Below are positions 7,727 through 15,998 of a stretch of 64,000 nt of DNA, one piece after another. How positions within the stretch are numbered: position 1 is the stretch's first letter; every line of letters starts with the position of its first letter. Under the pieces are notes generated by a model, which searched no databases, had not been told where the DNA came from, and worked only from the letters and a program-made list of their open reading frames with translations. Location of the stretch: positions 517,611 through 581,610 of the forward strand of contig NZ_CANKUD010000002.1 in the NCBI RefSeq assembly GCF_947486615.1. The letters are read 5' to 3'. Origin of the DNA: an uncultured Modestobacter sp. (lineage in GTDB: Bacteria; Actinomycetota; Actinomycetes; Mycobacteriales; Geodermatophilaceae). The translations under genes and the position numbers were made by a program.

Positions 7727-9115
7727 GTGACCACACCCACCCGCCTGTTCAGCCGCGGGTCCTACCCGGAGGCCACGCGCATCGCCGCGATCCTCCGCAA
7801 GGAGACCATCGGCGGGGCCCTGCTCCTGGTGGGCACGGTGATCGCCCTGATCTGGGCGAACTCGCCGTGGGCCGAGTCCTACGAGTCGCTGCGCGACACC
7901 CGCGTCGGCCCGGAGTCCCTGCACCTGGACCTCACCCTCGGCACCTGGGCGGCCGACGGGCTGCTGGCGATCTTCTTCTTCGTGGTCGGGCTGGAGCTCA
8001 AGCGCGAGTTCGTCGCCGGCGACCTGCGCGAGCCCCGGCGGGCGGTCCTCCCGGTCGCCGCGGCGGTCGGCGGCATGGTCGTCCCCGCCGCCCTCTTCGT
8101 CCTGGTGAACCTGGGCACCGGCGACGGCGCGCTGCGCGGCTGGGCCATCCCCACGGCCACCGACATCGCCTTCGCCCTCGCCGTCCTCGCGGTGATCAGC
8201 ACGCACCTGCCCACCGCACTGCGCACCTTCCTGCTGACCCTGGCGGTGGTCGACGACCTGCTCGCCATCACGGTCATCGCGATCTTCTACACCTCCGAGC
8301 TGGCGATCACGCCGCTGCTGCTCTCGCTGGTCCCGCTCGCCGTCTTCGGGTTCCTGGTGCAGAAGCGGATCCGCTCCTGGTGGCTGCTCATCCCGCTCGC
8401 CGTCGTCACCTGGGTGCTGATGCACGAGTCCGGCGTGCACGCCACCGTCGCGGGCGTGCTGCTGGCCTTCACCGTGCCGGTCGTCCGCAGTCAGGCCGCC
8501 GGCGGCCCGGACGCCGGGCCCGGCCTGGCCGAGCACTTCGAGCACCGCATCCGCCCCATCTCCGCCGGGTTCGCCGTCCCGGTGTTCGCCTTCTTCGCCG
8601 CCGGCGTCACCATCGGCGGGTTCTCCGGTCTGGTCGAGTCGCTGTCCGACCCGGTGGCGATCGGCATCGTGGTCGGCCTGGTGGCGGGCAAGACGATCGG
8701 CATCACCGGGGCCACCTGGCTGGTCTCCCGGTTCACCCGCGCCGAGCTGGACGAGTCGCTGGGCTGGCCCGACGTCATCGGCCTGGCCATGCTCGCCGGG
8801 ATCGGCTTCACCGTCTCCCTGCTCATCGGCGCGCTCGCCTACGGGGAGGGGTCGCTGCGCGACGAGCACGTCAAGGTCGGCGTCCTCGTGGGCACCCTGA
8901 CGGCGGCGCTGCTGGCCTCGATCCTGCTCAAGACCCGGGACCGCCGGTACCGCCGGATCGCCGCGACCGAGACCGAGGACCGCAACCAGGACGGCGTGCC
9001 CGACGTCTACCAGACCGAGGACGGCCGGGAGATCCACACCGTGGACGACAAGGCCAACCACGACCCGGACTGGAAGGGCACGACGCCGCCGGGGCGCCCG
9101 TCCGCCGAGGGCTGA
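7727..9115 (+). CDS. nhaA: Na+/H+ antiporter NhaA
   Basis: A 462-residue membrane protein with about 11-12 hydrophobic helices. NhaA signatures are clear: [20 protein letters not shown], the discontinuous-helix region [14 protein letters not shown], the ion-binding double aspartate in [16 protein letters not shown], and [16 protein letters not shown]. It exchanges sodium for protons at the cytoplasmic membrane in pH and salt homeostasis. The last 60 residues are charged and hydrophilic, longer than in E. coli NhaA. The frame is open far upstream; GTG 7727 is chosen because it follows the pabC-like gene and yields a normal N-terminus. A TAGTGT element at 7655-7660 could be its -10 box. Confidence 0.93.
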   Translation: MTTPTRLFSRGSYPEATRIAAILRKETIGGALLLVGTVIALIWANSPWAESYESLRDTRVGPESLHLDLTLGTWAADGLLAIFFFVVGLELKREFVAGDLREPRRAVLPVAAAVGGMVVPAALFVLVNLGTGDGALRGWAIPTATDIAFALAVLAVISTHLPTALRTFLLTLAVVDDLLAITVIAIFYTSELAITPLLLSLVPLAVFGFLVQKRIRSWWLLIPLAVVTWVLMHESGVHATVAGVLLAFTVPVVRSQAAGGPDAGPGLAEHFEHRIRPISAGFAVPVFAFFAAGVTIGGFSGLVESLSDPVAIGIVVGLVAGKTIGITGATWLVSRFTRAELDESLGWPDVIGLAMLAGIGFTVSLLIGALAYGEGSLRDEHVKVGVLVGTLTAALLASILLKTRDRRYRRIAATETEDRNQDGVPDVYQTEDGREIHTVDDKANHDPDWKGTTPPGRPSAEG

Positions 9116-9124
9116 AAAAGGTCG

Positions 9125-9153
9125 TTGCCGAGCCCCTCTCCGCGTCGTACCGT
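9125..9153 (+). promoter_or_regulatory. Strong promoter ahead of a 12-codon ORF
   Basis: TTGCCG (9125-9130), a 17-base spacer and TACCGT (9148-9153) fit a vegetative promoter. It begins just after the nhaA stop and precedes a near-perfect ribosome-binding site at 9169-9177. Confidence 0.5.
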
Positions 9154-9185
9154 CGAGGTACACGAGAGAGGAGGTGGTCCCTAAG

Positions 9186-9224
9186 TTGATGACTTACAGG
9201 ACGCGTGAGGTGGCTGTCCGCTAG
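9186..9224 (+). CDS. Possible 12-codon peptide with very strong ribosome-binding site
   Basis: The sequence AGGAGGTGG (9169-9177) is an almost complete anti-Shine-Dalgarno match. Eight bases later comes TTG, immediately followed by ATG and ten more codons before TAG; the product would be MMTYRTREVAVR, or one residue shorter from the ATG at 9189. A good promoter lies upstream and a branched hairpin (9247-9284) downstream. Such a strong translation signal on so short a frame suggests either a real microprotein or a translated leader that regulates the gene at 9453. I do not recognise the peptide. Confidence 0.45.
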   Translation: MMTYRTREVAVR

Positions 9225-9246
9225 CCGCCGTCCAGATGGGCCGCCC

Positions 9247-9284
9247 GCTCAGCCCCTGTGGAAGACCCACAGCCAGGACTGAGC
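9247..9284 (+). repeat. Nested hairpin after the 12-codon ORF
   Basis: Outer arms GCTCAG/CTGAGC (9247-9252, 9279-9284) and inner arms CTGTGG/CCACAG (9256-9261, 9267-9272) with a 5-base loop. It lies 22 bases past the short ORF and could be a terminator or attenuator. The rest of the 337-bp gap between nhaA and the next gene (9285-9440) shows nothing I recognise. Confidence 0.4.
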
Positions 9285-9452
9285 AGCGGCATCCCGCCCG
9301 TCCGTCGATGGCGGCGAGCGAGAACCGGACAGTCACCCGACCCCCGGGCTGCCGACGTTGTCCAGTCGGCCCGTGCGCAGCTGTCCCACTACGGTGGGCA
9401 CAGCGCCACGGAGCAGCCCGGGGGTTGTCCGTTGTCCGGGGGAGGTCAGACC

Positions 9453-10178
9453 GTGCAGTTCGCCGGCCGGCCCGTCGCCCTGGACACCTCCGCCGGCATC
9501 TGGCTGGCCGAGTCGGCCGGGGCCGCCGCCCCCGGGACGGTCGCCGCCCTGGTCCCCGCCTCCTTCGAGGCCGTCGCCCGGGTCTTCCACCCGGCCGTGC
9601 GCTACGTCGGGGACGACGACGTCGAGGTCCCCTGGGCCTCCGTCGCCGCGGCCAACGGCACCACCGCCCACCCGCTGATGCAGTGGGGGTCGGTCACCGG
9701 CTCGATGGAGTACTTCGAGAACGACGACCAGGCACCGCTGTGGCACGGGGCGCCGGCGCGGGGGCACCTGCCCGCACCGGTCGCCGAGCGACTGGTCGAC
9801 GTGCTCACCCGCTGGACGACGACGCCGGACGTGTGCTGGCTCGCCGTCGCGCAGGGCGGCGCGGTGATCACCGACCACCCGACGCTGAGCCTGCCCGGCC
9901 GGGAGTACTGGGTGGTCAACGGGCCCGTCTCGCTGGCCGCGGTGAACATGGCCGCCGAACCGTTCGAGCAGAGCGCCAACCTGTGGTGGCCGGCCGACCG
10001 CGCCTGGTGCGTGGTGACCGACATCGACCTGGTCACCACCTACGTGGCCGGCGGCGCCGACTGCATCGCCGACGTCATGGCCGCCGAGGGTCTGGAGACC
10101 GCCCCGGCCGAGTTCCGCGAGCGCACCACCTGGGACGCCGACCAGGTCAACCCCACCCCCGCCGACGCCCCCGACTAG
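9453..10178 (+). CDS. Hypothetical protein
   Basis: A 241-residue soluble protein starting at GTG 9453, seven bases after a GGGGGAGG ribosome-binding site; the frame is open further upstream but lacks a better start. The sequence begins MQFAGRPVALDTSAGIWLAE and contains HPAVRYVGDDD, WGSVTGSMEYF and REYWVVNGPVSLAAVNM. It ends with a short Pro/Asp-rich tail. The motifs are not those of any enzyme family I know, but similar uncharacterised proteins occur in actinobacteria. It faces the DUF885 gene and is followed by two hairpins. Confidence 0.7.
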   Translation: MQFAGRPVALDTSAGIWLAESAGAAAPGTVAALVPASFEAVARVFHPAVRYVGDDDVEVPWASVAAANGTTAHPLMQWGSVTGSMEYFENDDQAPLWHGAPARGHLPAPVAERLVDVLTRWTTTPDVCWLAVAQGGAVITDHPTLSLPGREYWVVNGPVSLAAVNMAAEPFEQSANLWWPADRAWCVVTDIDLVTTYVAGGADCIADVMAAEGLETAPAEFRERTTWDADQVNPTPADAPD

Positions 10179-10198
10179 CCAGCCCCCGTCCCACCCTC

Positions 10199-10288
10199 GG
10201 CCATGTTCGCCAACATGGCCGCTGGCGCCGGGCCGCCCGGGCGCGGGTCCCGTCCCAGCCCCGGCCATGTTCGCCGACATGGCCGGGG
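10199..10288. terminator. Tandem CATG hairpins between convergent genes
   Basis: Hairpin 1: GGCCATGTT / AACATGGCC (10199-10220), 4-base loop. Hairpin 2: CCCCGGCCATGT / ACATGGCCGGGG (10259-10288), 6-base loop. The two share the same core and similar flanks, as if one unit of about 60 bp were duplicated. They lie between the stops of the hypothetical (+) and DUF885 (-) genes. Confidence 0.65.
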
Positions 10289-10307
10289 AGCCGGGCGAGC
10301 TGCGCGA

Positions 10308-12005
10308 CTACAGCTGGGCGAGCTCGGCGGCGAGGTCGTCCAGGCCGAGGCTGCCCTGGGAGAGGGCGGCCATGTGCCAGGCCTTCGGGTCGAAGTCGGC
10401 GCCGCGGGCGGCCTGGGCCGCTGCCCGGCCCTCGAGCCAGGCCCGCTCCCCCAGCTTGTAGCTGATCGCCTGCCCGGGCATGCCCAGGTAGCGCACCAGC
10501 TCGCTGTCCAGGAAGTCGGCGTCCCGGCCGCAGTTCTCCCCGAAGAACGCCCGGGCCAGCTCCGGCGTCCAGGGCTTGCCCCGGTACTCGGCCACTGCAC
10601 CCTCGGCGTCCTCAGGGATCGGCAGCTCCAGGTGCATGCCGATGTCGACGACGACCCGCACCGCGCGCATCTGCTGGGCGTCCAGGTAGCCCAGCCGGGC
10701 ACCCGGGTCGGCGAGGAAGCCCAGCTCGTCCATCAGCCGCTCGGCGTACAGCGCCCAGCCCTCGACGTTGGCCCCGACCGAGCCCAGCGACGTCTGGTAG
10801 CTGGACAGGTCACCGGAGACGTACGCCCACTGGGCCAGCTGCAGGTGGTGACCCGGGACGCCCTCGTGGTACCAGGTCGACACCAGGTCCCAGAGCGGGA
10901 AGCGCTCCTTGCCCAGGGTGGGCAGCCAGGTGCGCCCCGGGCGGGAGAAGTCCTGCGCCGGCCGGGTGTAGTACGGCGCCGCGGCGCTGCCCGGCGGGGC
11001 GATCATCGCCTCCACCTGGCGCACCGGGCCGGCGATGGTGAAGTGGACGCCGTCGAGGGCCTCGATCGCCTCGTCCATCATCGCCTGCAGCCGCACCCGG
11101 ATCGCCTCGACGCCCTCGACGGCCTCGCCGTGCTCGGACAGCCAGCGCATCGCCTCCATCGGCGTCGCGCCGGGCAGCACCTTCGCAGCCTCCGTGCGCT
11201 GCTCGGCGAGGATCCGCTGGTGTTCGGCCCAGCCCCAGGCGTAGGCGTCCTCCAGGCCGGTGCCGGCACCGAGGTCCGAGCCGTTCCAGGACCGGGCGAA
11301 GCGGGCGTACCGCTCCCGGCCGACGGCGTCGGGGGTGCCGGTGGCCTGCCAGGCGTACTCGTCGCGCAGGAAGTCGCGCACCTCGGCCACCGCGCCGTCA
11401 GCGGCCGCGGCCGCGGCGTCCAGCTCGGCTCGCAGCTCGTCGGGACCGGCCGCGACGACACCGGCGAAGTACGGGCCGGCCAGCCACTCGTCCAGCTGAC
11501 CGACGACGGTCAGCACCTGGCGGGGCGCGGCGAACAGACCGCGGGCCGCCCCGGCGGCCAGCGACTCGCGGTAGCCCCGGTAGGCCTCCGGCACCCGCGC
11601 CATCCGGCGGGCCAGCACGGCCCAGTCCTCGGTGGTCCGGGTCGGCATCATCGAGAACACCTGCCGGATGGAGTGCACCGGCGAGAACAGGTTGGAGACG
11701 GCGCGGAGGTCCTCCCCCGCCTCGTGCAGGTCCAGTGCCGCGGTGAGCCGCTCCCGCAGCAGCCGGGCACAGCGCCGCTCGACCGGGTCGTCGTCCAGGC
11801 CCGGGTCCGCGGCGAGCACCCGGTCCAGCTCGGCGAGGGTGGCCCGCATGAGGTCGGCCTCGGCGGCCAGGCCGGCCGGGCTGGTGTCCGGCAGCCGGTC
11901 GTCCCCGGGGCGGGTGCCCAGCTGGGTGGCGACGATGGGGTCGAGGTCGCAGACCGCGTCGACGTAGGCGTCGGCGACCTGGCGCGGGGTGGTGGGGGCG
12001 CTCAC
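10308..12005 (-). CDS. DUF885 family putative metallopeptidase
   Basis: A 565-residue protein of the DUF885 family. The hallmark is TWYHEGVPGHHLQLAQW in the C-terminal half, an HExxxxH-type zinc motif related to M3/M32-like peptidases, followed by GWALYAERLMDELGF. The N-terminus lacks a signal peptide, so it is probably cytoplasmic. Some family members hydrolyse dipeptides or esters; specificity here is unknown. GTG start; only four bases separate it from the upstream nitrobindin-like gene, so the two form an operon with a 38-residue membrane peptide. Confidence 0.85.
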   Translation of the reverse strand: MSAPTTPRQVADAYVDAVCDLDPIVATQLGTRPGDDRLPDTSPAGLAAEADLMRATLAELDRVLAADPGLDDDPVERRCARLLRERLTAALDLHEAGEDLRAVSNLFSPVHSIRQVFSMMPTRTTEDWAVLARRMARVPEAYRGYRESLAAGAARGLFAAPRQVLTVVGQLDEWLAGPYFAGVVAAGPDELRAELDAAAAAADGAVAEVRDFLRDEYAWQATGTPDAVGRERYARFARSWNGSDLGAGTGLEDAYAWGWAEHQRILAEQRTEAAKVLPGATPMEAMRWLSEHGEAVEGVEAIRVRLQAMMDEAIEALDGVHFTIAGPVRQVEAMIAPPGSAAAPYYTRPAQDFSRPGRTWLPTLGKERFPLWDLVSTWYHEGVPGHHLQLAQWAYVSGDLSSYQTSLGSVGANVEGWALYAERLMDELGFLADPGARLGYLDAQQMRAVRVVVDIGMHLELPIPEDAEGAVAEYRGKPWTPELARAFFGENCGRDADFLDSELVRYLGMPGQAISYKLGERAWLEGRAAAQAARGADFDPKAWHMAALSQGSLGLDDLAAELAQL

Positions 12006-12009
12006 GGGG

Positions 12010-12582
12010 TCAGCGGATCCTCTCGAGGCGGGCGGACATGGTGGGGCGCAGCGGCTGGTCGCCGGCCGCGCGGTCGACGGCGTAGAGCAGCGCCCCGTCG
12101 ACGATGCCGTAGAGCCGCTTGGCCCGGCTGGTGTCGGGGTGGTCGGGGGTGCGGGCCAGGACGTCGGTGTCCAGCTCCCAGCTGGTCGTCGTCCGGGCCG
12201 TGCCGACGTAGATCTCCACGAGGCCGGCCGGGGAGCTGACCAGCAGCTCGACCTCGTCGCCGTCCCGGGGCCGCAGGAAACCGGACTCGCGCTGGTCCGG
12301 GCCGGTGACCTGGCCGTCCTCGCCGATCCGCCAGGTGCGTGACTCGTAGGTCAGGAAGTCACGGCCGTCGTGGGCGAAGCGCACCCACTGGCCGAAGCGG
12401 TGGTCGCCCTCGGTGCCGGCCGCCTGCCCCTCGCCGTGCCACTCCCCGAGCAGCGGCAGCACCGACAGCAGCTCGTGGGCGACCTCGGGGCCCTCCCGGA
12501 CGTCGACGGTGTCGATCACCGGCAGCTCGGTGGGGCCCTGGACCGGGCCGGTGGGCAGCCCGGGCGGGACGGGGGCGCTCAT
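12010..12582 (-). CDS. Nitrobindin-like heme-binding beta-barrel protein
   Basis: A 190-residue protein with the nitrobindin/FABP-like signature LLGEWHGEGQ and alternating beta strands through to LYGIVDGALLYAVDRA. The family (THAP4 C-terminal domain, Rv0813c in mycobacteria) binds ferric heme and can isomerise peroxynitrite. ATG 12582 is preferred over the longer frame because it overlaps the stop of the small upstream gene by four bases. Rv0813c also sits between pabC-like and sseC/cysA2 genes, supporting orthology. Confidence 0.85.
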   Translation of the reverse strand: MSAPVPPGLPTGPVQGPTELPVIDTVDVREGPEVAHELLSVLPLLGEWHGEGQAAGTEGDHRFGQWVRFAHDGRDFLTYESRTWRIGEDGQVTGPDQRESGFLRPRDGDEVELLVSSPAGLVEIYVGTARTTTSWELDTDVLARTPDHPDTSRAKRLYGIVDGALLYAVDRAAGDQPLRPTMSARLERIR

Positions 12583-12695
12583 CGCGTCCGCTCCGGCCGC
12601 TGCTCGGTGCGCGTCGCCCGCCACGCGGAGGCGGCGAACCCCAGCGCGGCGAGCCCGGTGAGGGTGATGAGCACCCAGGCGGAGACCAGACCCAT
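12579..12695 (-). CDS. 38-residue single-pass membrane protein
   Basis: The frame from ATG 12695 encodes MGLVSAWVLITLTGLAALGF followed by a short basic tail: one transmembrane helix with a positive cytoplasmic end. It overlaps the nitrobindin-like start by four bases, which suggests real translation coupled to that gene. No family recognised. Confidence 0.5.
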   Translation of the reverse strand: MGLVSAWVLITLTGLAALGFAASAWRATRTEQRPERTR

Positions 12696-12863
12696 GGCCG
12701 TCACGGTAATCCGGGCCCCCGGCACCCATCGGGAGCGGGGCGGTCTCACCCGGCCGAGGGGGAGCACCGCCGCCTCCGCTCAACGGCCCCCGCCACCCGG
12801 TCGAAGGAGGGAGGACACGACGGATCCCGAACCCGCGGATCCGAGACGGGGTGGAGAGATCGC

Positions 12864-13712
12864 ATGTCGGTGGAGTCGGCCACGGAGCCGGTGGAGGTCC
12901 TGCCCGGACCCGTGGCGCAGCGGCTGCACGTGACCAGCACGGGCGACCCGGACCGGCCGGTGCTGCTGCTGGCGCACGGCTTCGGCTGCGACCAGGGCAT
13001 GTGGGACGGCGTCCTGCCCGACTTCGGCGCCGACCACCGCGTCGTCCGCTACGACCTGATGGGTTACGGCCGGTCCGACGTCGCGGCCTACGACCCGGAG
13101 CACTACTCGACCCTGGACGCGCACGCCGCGGACATCCTGGCGATCTGCGCGGAGCTCGACCTGCACGACGTCACCCTCGTCGCGCACAGCGTGAGCACGA
13201 TGATGGCGCTGCTGGCCGCGGTGCGGGAACCCGGGCGGTTCCGGCAGGTCGTGCTGGTCGCGGCGTCCCCGTACTTCCTGGAGGACCCGGCCACCGGCTA
13301 CGACGGCGGCTTCTCCGCCGCCGACATGGCCGAGGTCGCCGGCGCGCTGGACAGCAACTACTTCACCTGGGCCGAGGCGATGGCCCCGGTGATCATGGGG
13401 ACGCCGGACGCGCCCGAGCACGGGGAGCGCCTCACCGCGAGCTTCTGCCGGGTCGACCCCGACGTCGCCCGCCAGCTGCTGGTCGTCATGTTCACCACCG
13501 ACTTCCGCCCGCTGCTGCCCCGGGTCACCACCCCCACCGTGGTCGTGCAGAGCCGGGCCGACGCCCTGGTGCCACCGTCGGTCGGCGAGCACCTGCACGC
13601 CCACCTGGCCGGCTCGACGCTGGTCCAGCTCGAGGCCGTCGGGCACTGCCCGCACATCAGCGCACCGGAGGAGACGGCCGCGGCCATCCGCGCCCACCTC
13701 CTGCCGCGGTGA
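12864..13712 (+). CDS. RsbQ-like alpha/beta hydrolase
   Basis: A 282-residue hydrolase close to Bacillus RsbQ and the plant KAI2/D14 group. It has LLAHGFGCDQGMW in the oxyanion region, nucleophile S109 in VAHSVSTM, D233 in SRADALVP and H261 in VGHCPHIS. RsbQ is not a metabolic enzyme: it activates the PAS-containing phosphatase RsbP in the energy-stress pathway, probably by delivering a small ligand. Here the next gene, 10 bases on, encodes a PAS protein with GGDEF and EAL outputs, so this pair probably forms an analogous sensor. ATG 12864 follows GGAGAG. Confidence 0.85.
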   Translation: MSVESATEPVEVLPGPVAQRLHVTSTGDPDRPVLLLAHGFGCDQGMWDGVLPDFGADHRVVRYDLMGYGRSDVAAYDPEHYSTLDAHAADILAICAELDLHDVTLVAHSVSTMMALLAAVREPGRFRQVVLVAASPYFLEDPATGYDGGFSAADMAEVAGALDSNYFTWAEAMAPVIMGTPDAPEHGERLTASFCRVDPDVARQLLVVMFTTDFRPLLPRVTTPTVVVQSRADALVPPSVGEHLHAHLAGSTLVQLEAVGHCPHISAPEETAAAIRAHLLPR

Positions 13713-13722
13713 CGAGGCACCG

Positions 13723-15462
13723 GTGACGCAACGGGACTACGCCGAGCTCTGGCAGCGCGCCCCGGGCGGGCACCTGCTGCTGGACGACGACGGCCTGATC
13801 ACCGCGGTCAACGCCACCTTCACCGGCTGGACCGGGTACACCGCCGAGGAACTGCTGGGCACCCCGTTCCCGAAGCTGTTGCCGATCGGCGACCGGGTGC
13901 TGTACACCACGCACTCCCTCCCCCAGCTGATGGTCAGCGGCCGGATCGCCGAGGCCTCGGTGCAGGTCGTCGGGCGTGACGGGTCGCGCCACCCGGCACT
14001 GCTGAGCGCCACCCGGGTCTCCGGCCCGGACGGCCCGGAGACCCAGCTCGTGCTGGTCGACGCCCAGCAGCGCCGCCGCTACGAGGAGGAGCTGCTGGCC
14101 GCGCGGCGGCGGGCCGAGGAGTCCGAGGCGCGGATCACCCGGGCCGAGGCCGAGCTCGCCGAGCTCGTGCACCACGACTCGCTGACCGGGTTGCTCAACC
14201 GGCCCGGCCTGCTGCGGGCGCTGCACGACCGGCTCGGGGCCGCGCGCGCCGACCGGGGTGACGGTGCGGTGCCGACCGTGCTGTTCATCGACCTCGACGG
14301 CTTCAAGACCGTCAACGACGACCTCGGGCACGCCAGCGGGGACGAGCTGCTGCAGGTCGTCGCGCGCCGGATCCGCTCGGCCTCCCGCGCCGGCGCCGAC
14401 GTGGCCCGGTTCGCCGGCGACGAGTTCGTCGTCCTGGACGACGTCACCCCCTCCGGCGCCGCGCGGGTCGCCGACCGGCTGCTGGACCTGCTCGCCGAGC
14501 CGGTCGTGCTGCAGGGCGTGGAGGTCGTGGTCACCGCGAGCGTCGGGATCTGCTCCGCCGAGGTCCCGGCGTCCGGGCCGGATGCGGCCGAGCTCGTGCT
14601 CCGCCGCGCCGACAACGCCATGTACCGGGCCAAGGCGCAGGGCAGCGGCCGCTGGACCGCCCACCGCCCCGGGGACAGCGACCCGGGCGCCGACCGGCTC
14701 GTGCTGCTCGAGCAGCTGCGCAGCGGCATCCGCCAGGGCCAGCTGCGCGTCTTCTACCAACCCCGCCTGCACCTGCCGACCGGCCGGCTGAGCGGGGTCG
14801 AGGCGCTGGTCCGCTGGGAGCACCCGACCCGCGGGCTGCTCCAGCCCGGCGCCTTCATCGACGCCGCGGAGCAGTCCGGCATCATCCGCGAGCTCGGCGC
14901 CTGGGTGCTCGCCGAGGCCGTCGAGCAGGCCGTTCGCTGGGACGCCACCGGCGGGCCGGCGGGCCTGCAGGTCGCCGTCAACCTCTCCGCCCGTCAGCTG
15001 GCCGACACCGACCTGGTGCCGCTGGTCGCCCGCACCCTGGCCCGCGCCGGCCTGCCCGCCGCGCGGCTGGTCCTGGAGATCACCGAGACCGCGCTGATGA
15101 GCGACCCGGACGCCGCCCTGCGGTCGCTGCAGGCGCTCAAGGAACTGGGCGTGCTGCTGGCCGTCGACGACTTCGGCACCGGCTTCTCCAGCTTCACCTA
15201 CCTCAAGCGGTTCCCGGTCGACGAGCTGAAGATCGACCGCTCGTTCGTCACCGGGATGACCACCGACCCCGGCGACCACGCGATCGTCGCCAGCTGCGTG
15301 CACCTGGCCCACGCGATGGGCCTGGTCGCCGTGGCCGAGGGCGTGGAGAGCGCCGCCGAGTGCGACGCCCTGCGCGCGCTGGGTGCCGACCAGGCGCAGG
15401 GCTACTTCTTCAGCCGGCCCGTACCGGCCGACGACATGCCCCTCCCGATCGTCGTCGCCTGA
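13723..15462 (+). CDS. PAS-GGDEF-EAL cyclic-di-GMP enzyme
   Basis: A 579-residue soluble protein: PAS (about 5-115), a short charged coiled coil (115-147), GGDEF (about 148-310) and EAL (about 325-575). The cyclase signature is AGDEF at 231-235, a tolerated variant; the upstream I-site reads RAGA instead of RxxD, so product inhibition may be absent. The EAL domain keeps E360 of VEALVRW, VNLSARQL, LEITETAL, D482/D483 of DDFGTGFSS and LKIDRSF, so phosphodiesterase activity is likely. GTG start 10 bases after the RsbQ-like gene. The PAS is presumably controlled by that hydrolase (inference from the RsbQ-RsbP precedent). Confidence 0.92.
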   Translation: MTQRDYAELWQRAPGGHLLLDDDGLITAVNATFTGWTGYTAEELLGTPFPKLLPIGDRVLYTTHSLPQLMVSGRIAEASVQVVGRDGSRHPALLSATRVSGPDGPETQLVLVDAQQRRRYEEELLAARRRAEESEARITRAEAELAELVHHDSLTGLLNRPGLLRALHDRLGAARADRGDGAVPTVLFIDLDGFKTVNDDLGHASGDELLQVVARRIRSASRAGADVARFAGDEFVVLDDVTPSGAARVADRLLDLLAEPVVLQGVEVVVTASVGICSAEVPASGPDAAELVLRRADNAMYRAKAQGSGRWTAHRPGDSDPGADRLVLLEQLRSGIRQGQLRVFYQPRLHLPTGRLSGVEALVRWEHPTRGLLQPGAFIDAAEQSGIIRELGAWVLAEAVEQAVRWDATGGPAGLQVAVNLSARQLADTDLVPLVARTLARAGLPAARLVLEITETALMSDPDAALRSLQALKELGVLLAVDDFGTGFSSFTYLKRFPVDELKIDRSFVTGMTTDPGDHAIVASCVHLAHAMGLVAVAEGVESAAECDALRALGADQAQGYFFSRPVPADDMPLPIVVA

Positions 15463-15603
15463 GCCGTCGCCTGCACCACCTCCGCCCAGGGGGTGGCCTG
15501 CAGGCCCAGGACGGCGGTGGTCTCACTGCTGTCCAGCACGAAGTCGGCGTCCCACTGGTGCCGGATGGCCGCCACCTCGCGCGGCTCCAGGCCGCCCGGG
15601 ACG
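15456..15603 (-). pseudogene. C-terminal remnant of an NAD-dependent epimerase-like gene
   Basis: The minus strand encodes about 48 residues resembling an SDR/epimerase C-terminus: EVAAIRHQWDADFVLDSS, then VLGLQATPWAEVVQAT. The frame runs on without a start and ends at 15402 inside the preceding GGDEF-EAL gene. No Rossmann N-terminus exists nearby, so this is probably a leftover of a deleted gene. Confidence 0.4.
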
Positions 15604-15632
15604 GCTCGAGCCGGACGACGTGGGCAGACGCG

Positions 15633-15670
15633 ACAGCGCCCGCCCCGGCCGGAGCCGGTGCGGGCGCTGT
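15633..15670 (-). terminator. Hairpin terminator after the sseC gene
   Basis: Perfect 11-bp arms ACAGCGCCCGC (15633-15643) and GCGGGCGCTGT (15660-15670) with a GC-rich loop that can pair internally. It lies 33 bases past the end of the DUF1416 gene and ends the sulfurtransferase operon. Confidence 0.7.
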
Positions 15671-15702
15671 GCGGTCGCTCCGTGGAGCGGCGAGGTGGTG
15701 CG

Positions 15703-15996
15703 TCAGTCGATCGCGAGCGTCGTCTCGTTCAGGCCGACCTCGGCGTCGACGGCGCGCTCGGCGCGGCCGACCGGCGACAGCGACCGCAGGGTCCACTGCC
15801 CCGGGGCGGCGAAGAACCGGAACTCGCCCTCCGGGCTGGTCACCACCTCGGCGGTGAACTCACCCGTGGCGTCCAGCAGCCGCACGTAGGCGCCGGCCAC
15901 CGGCGACCCGTCGTGCCAGACCGACCCCTGGATCACCGTCTGGGTGCTCAGGTCGACCCCGGCGAGACCGCCACCCTGCTTCGGGGCCCCGCACAC
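15703..15996 (-). CDS. sseC: DUF1416 (SseC-like) sulfur-metabolism protein
   Basis: A 97-residue protein with MCGAP at the start and a carboxypeptidase-regulatory-like beta-sandwich (GSVWHDGSPVAGAYVRLLD, SPEGEFRFFAAPGQW). This is the DUF1416 family, called SseC in mycobacteria, where sseC2 (Rv0814c) follows cysA2 (Rv0815c) exactly as here. The GTG start lies two bases beyond the sulfurtransferase stop, so the genes are coupled. The conserved N-terminal Cys may act in sulfur transfer (inference). Confidence 0.85.
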   Translation of the reverse strand: MCGAPKQGGGLAGVDLSTQTVIQGSVWHDGSPVAGAYVRLLDATGEFTAEVVTSPEGEFRFFAAPGQWTLRSLSPVGRAERAVDAEVGLNETTLAID

Positions 15997-15998
15997 GG

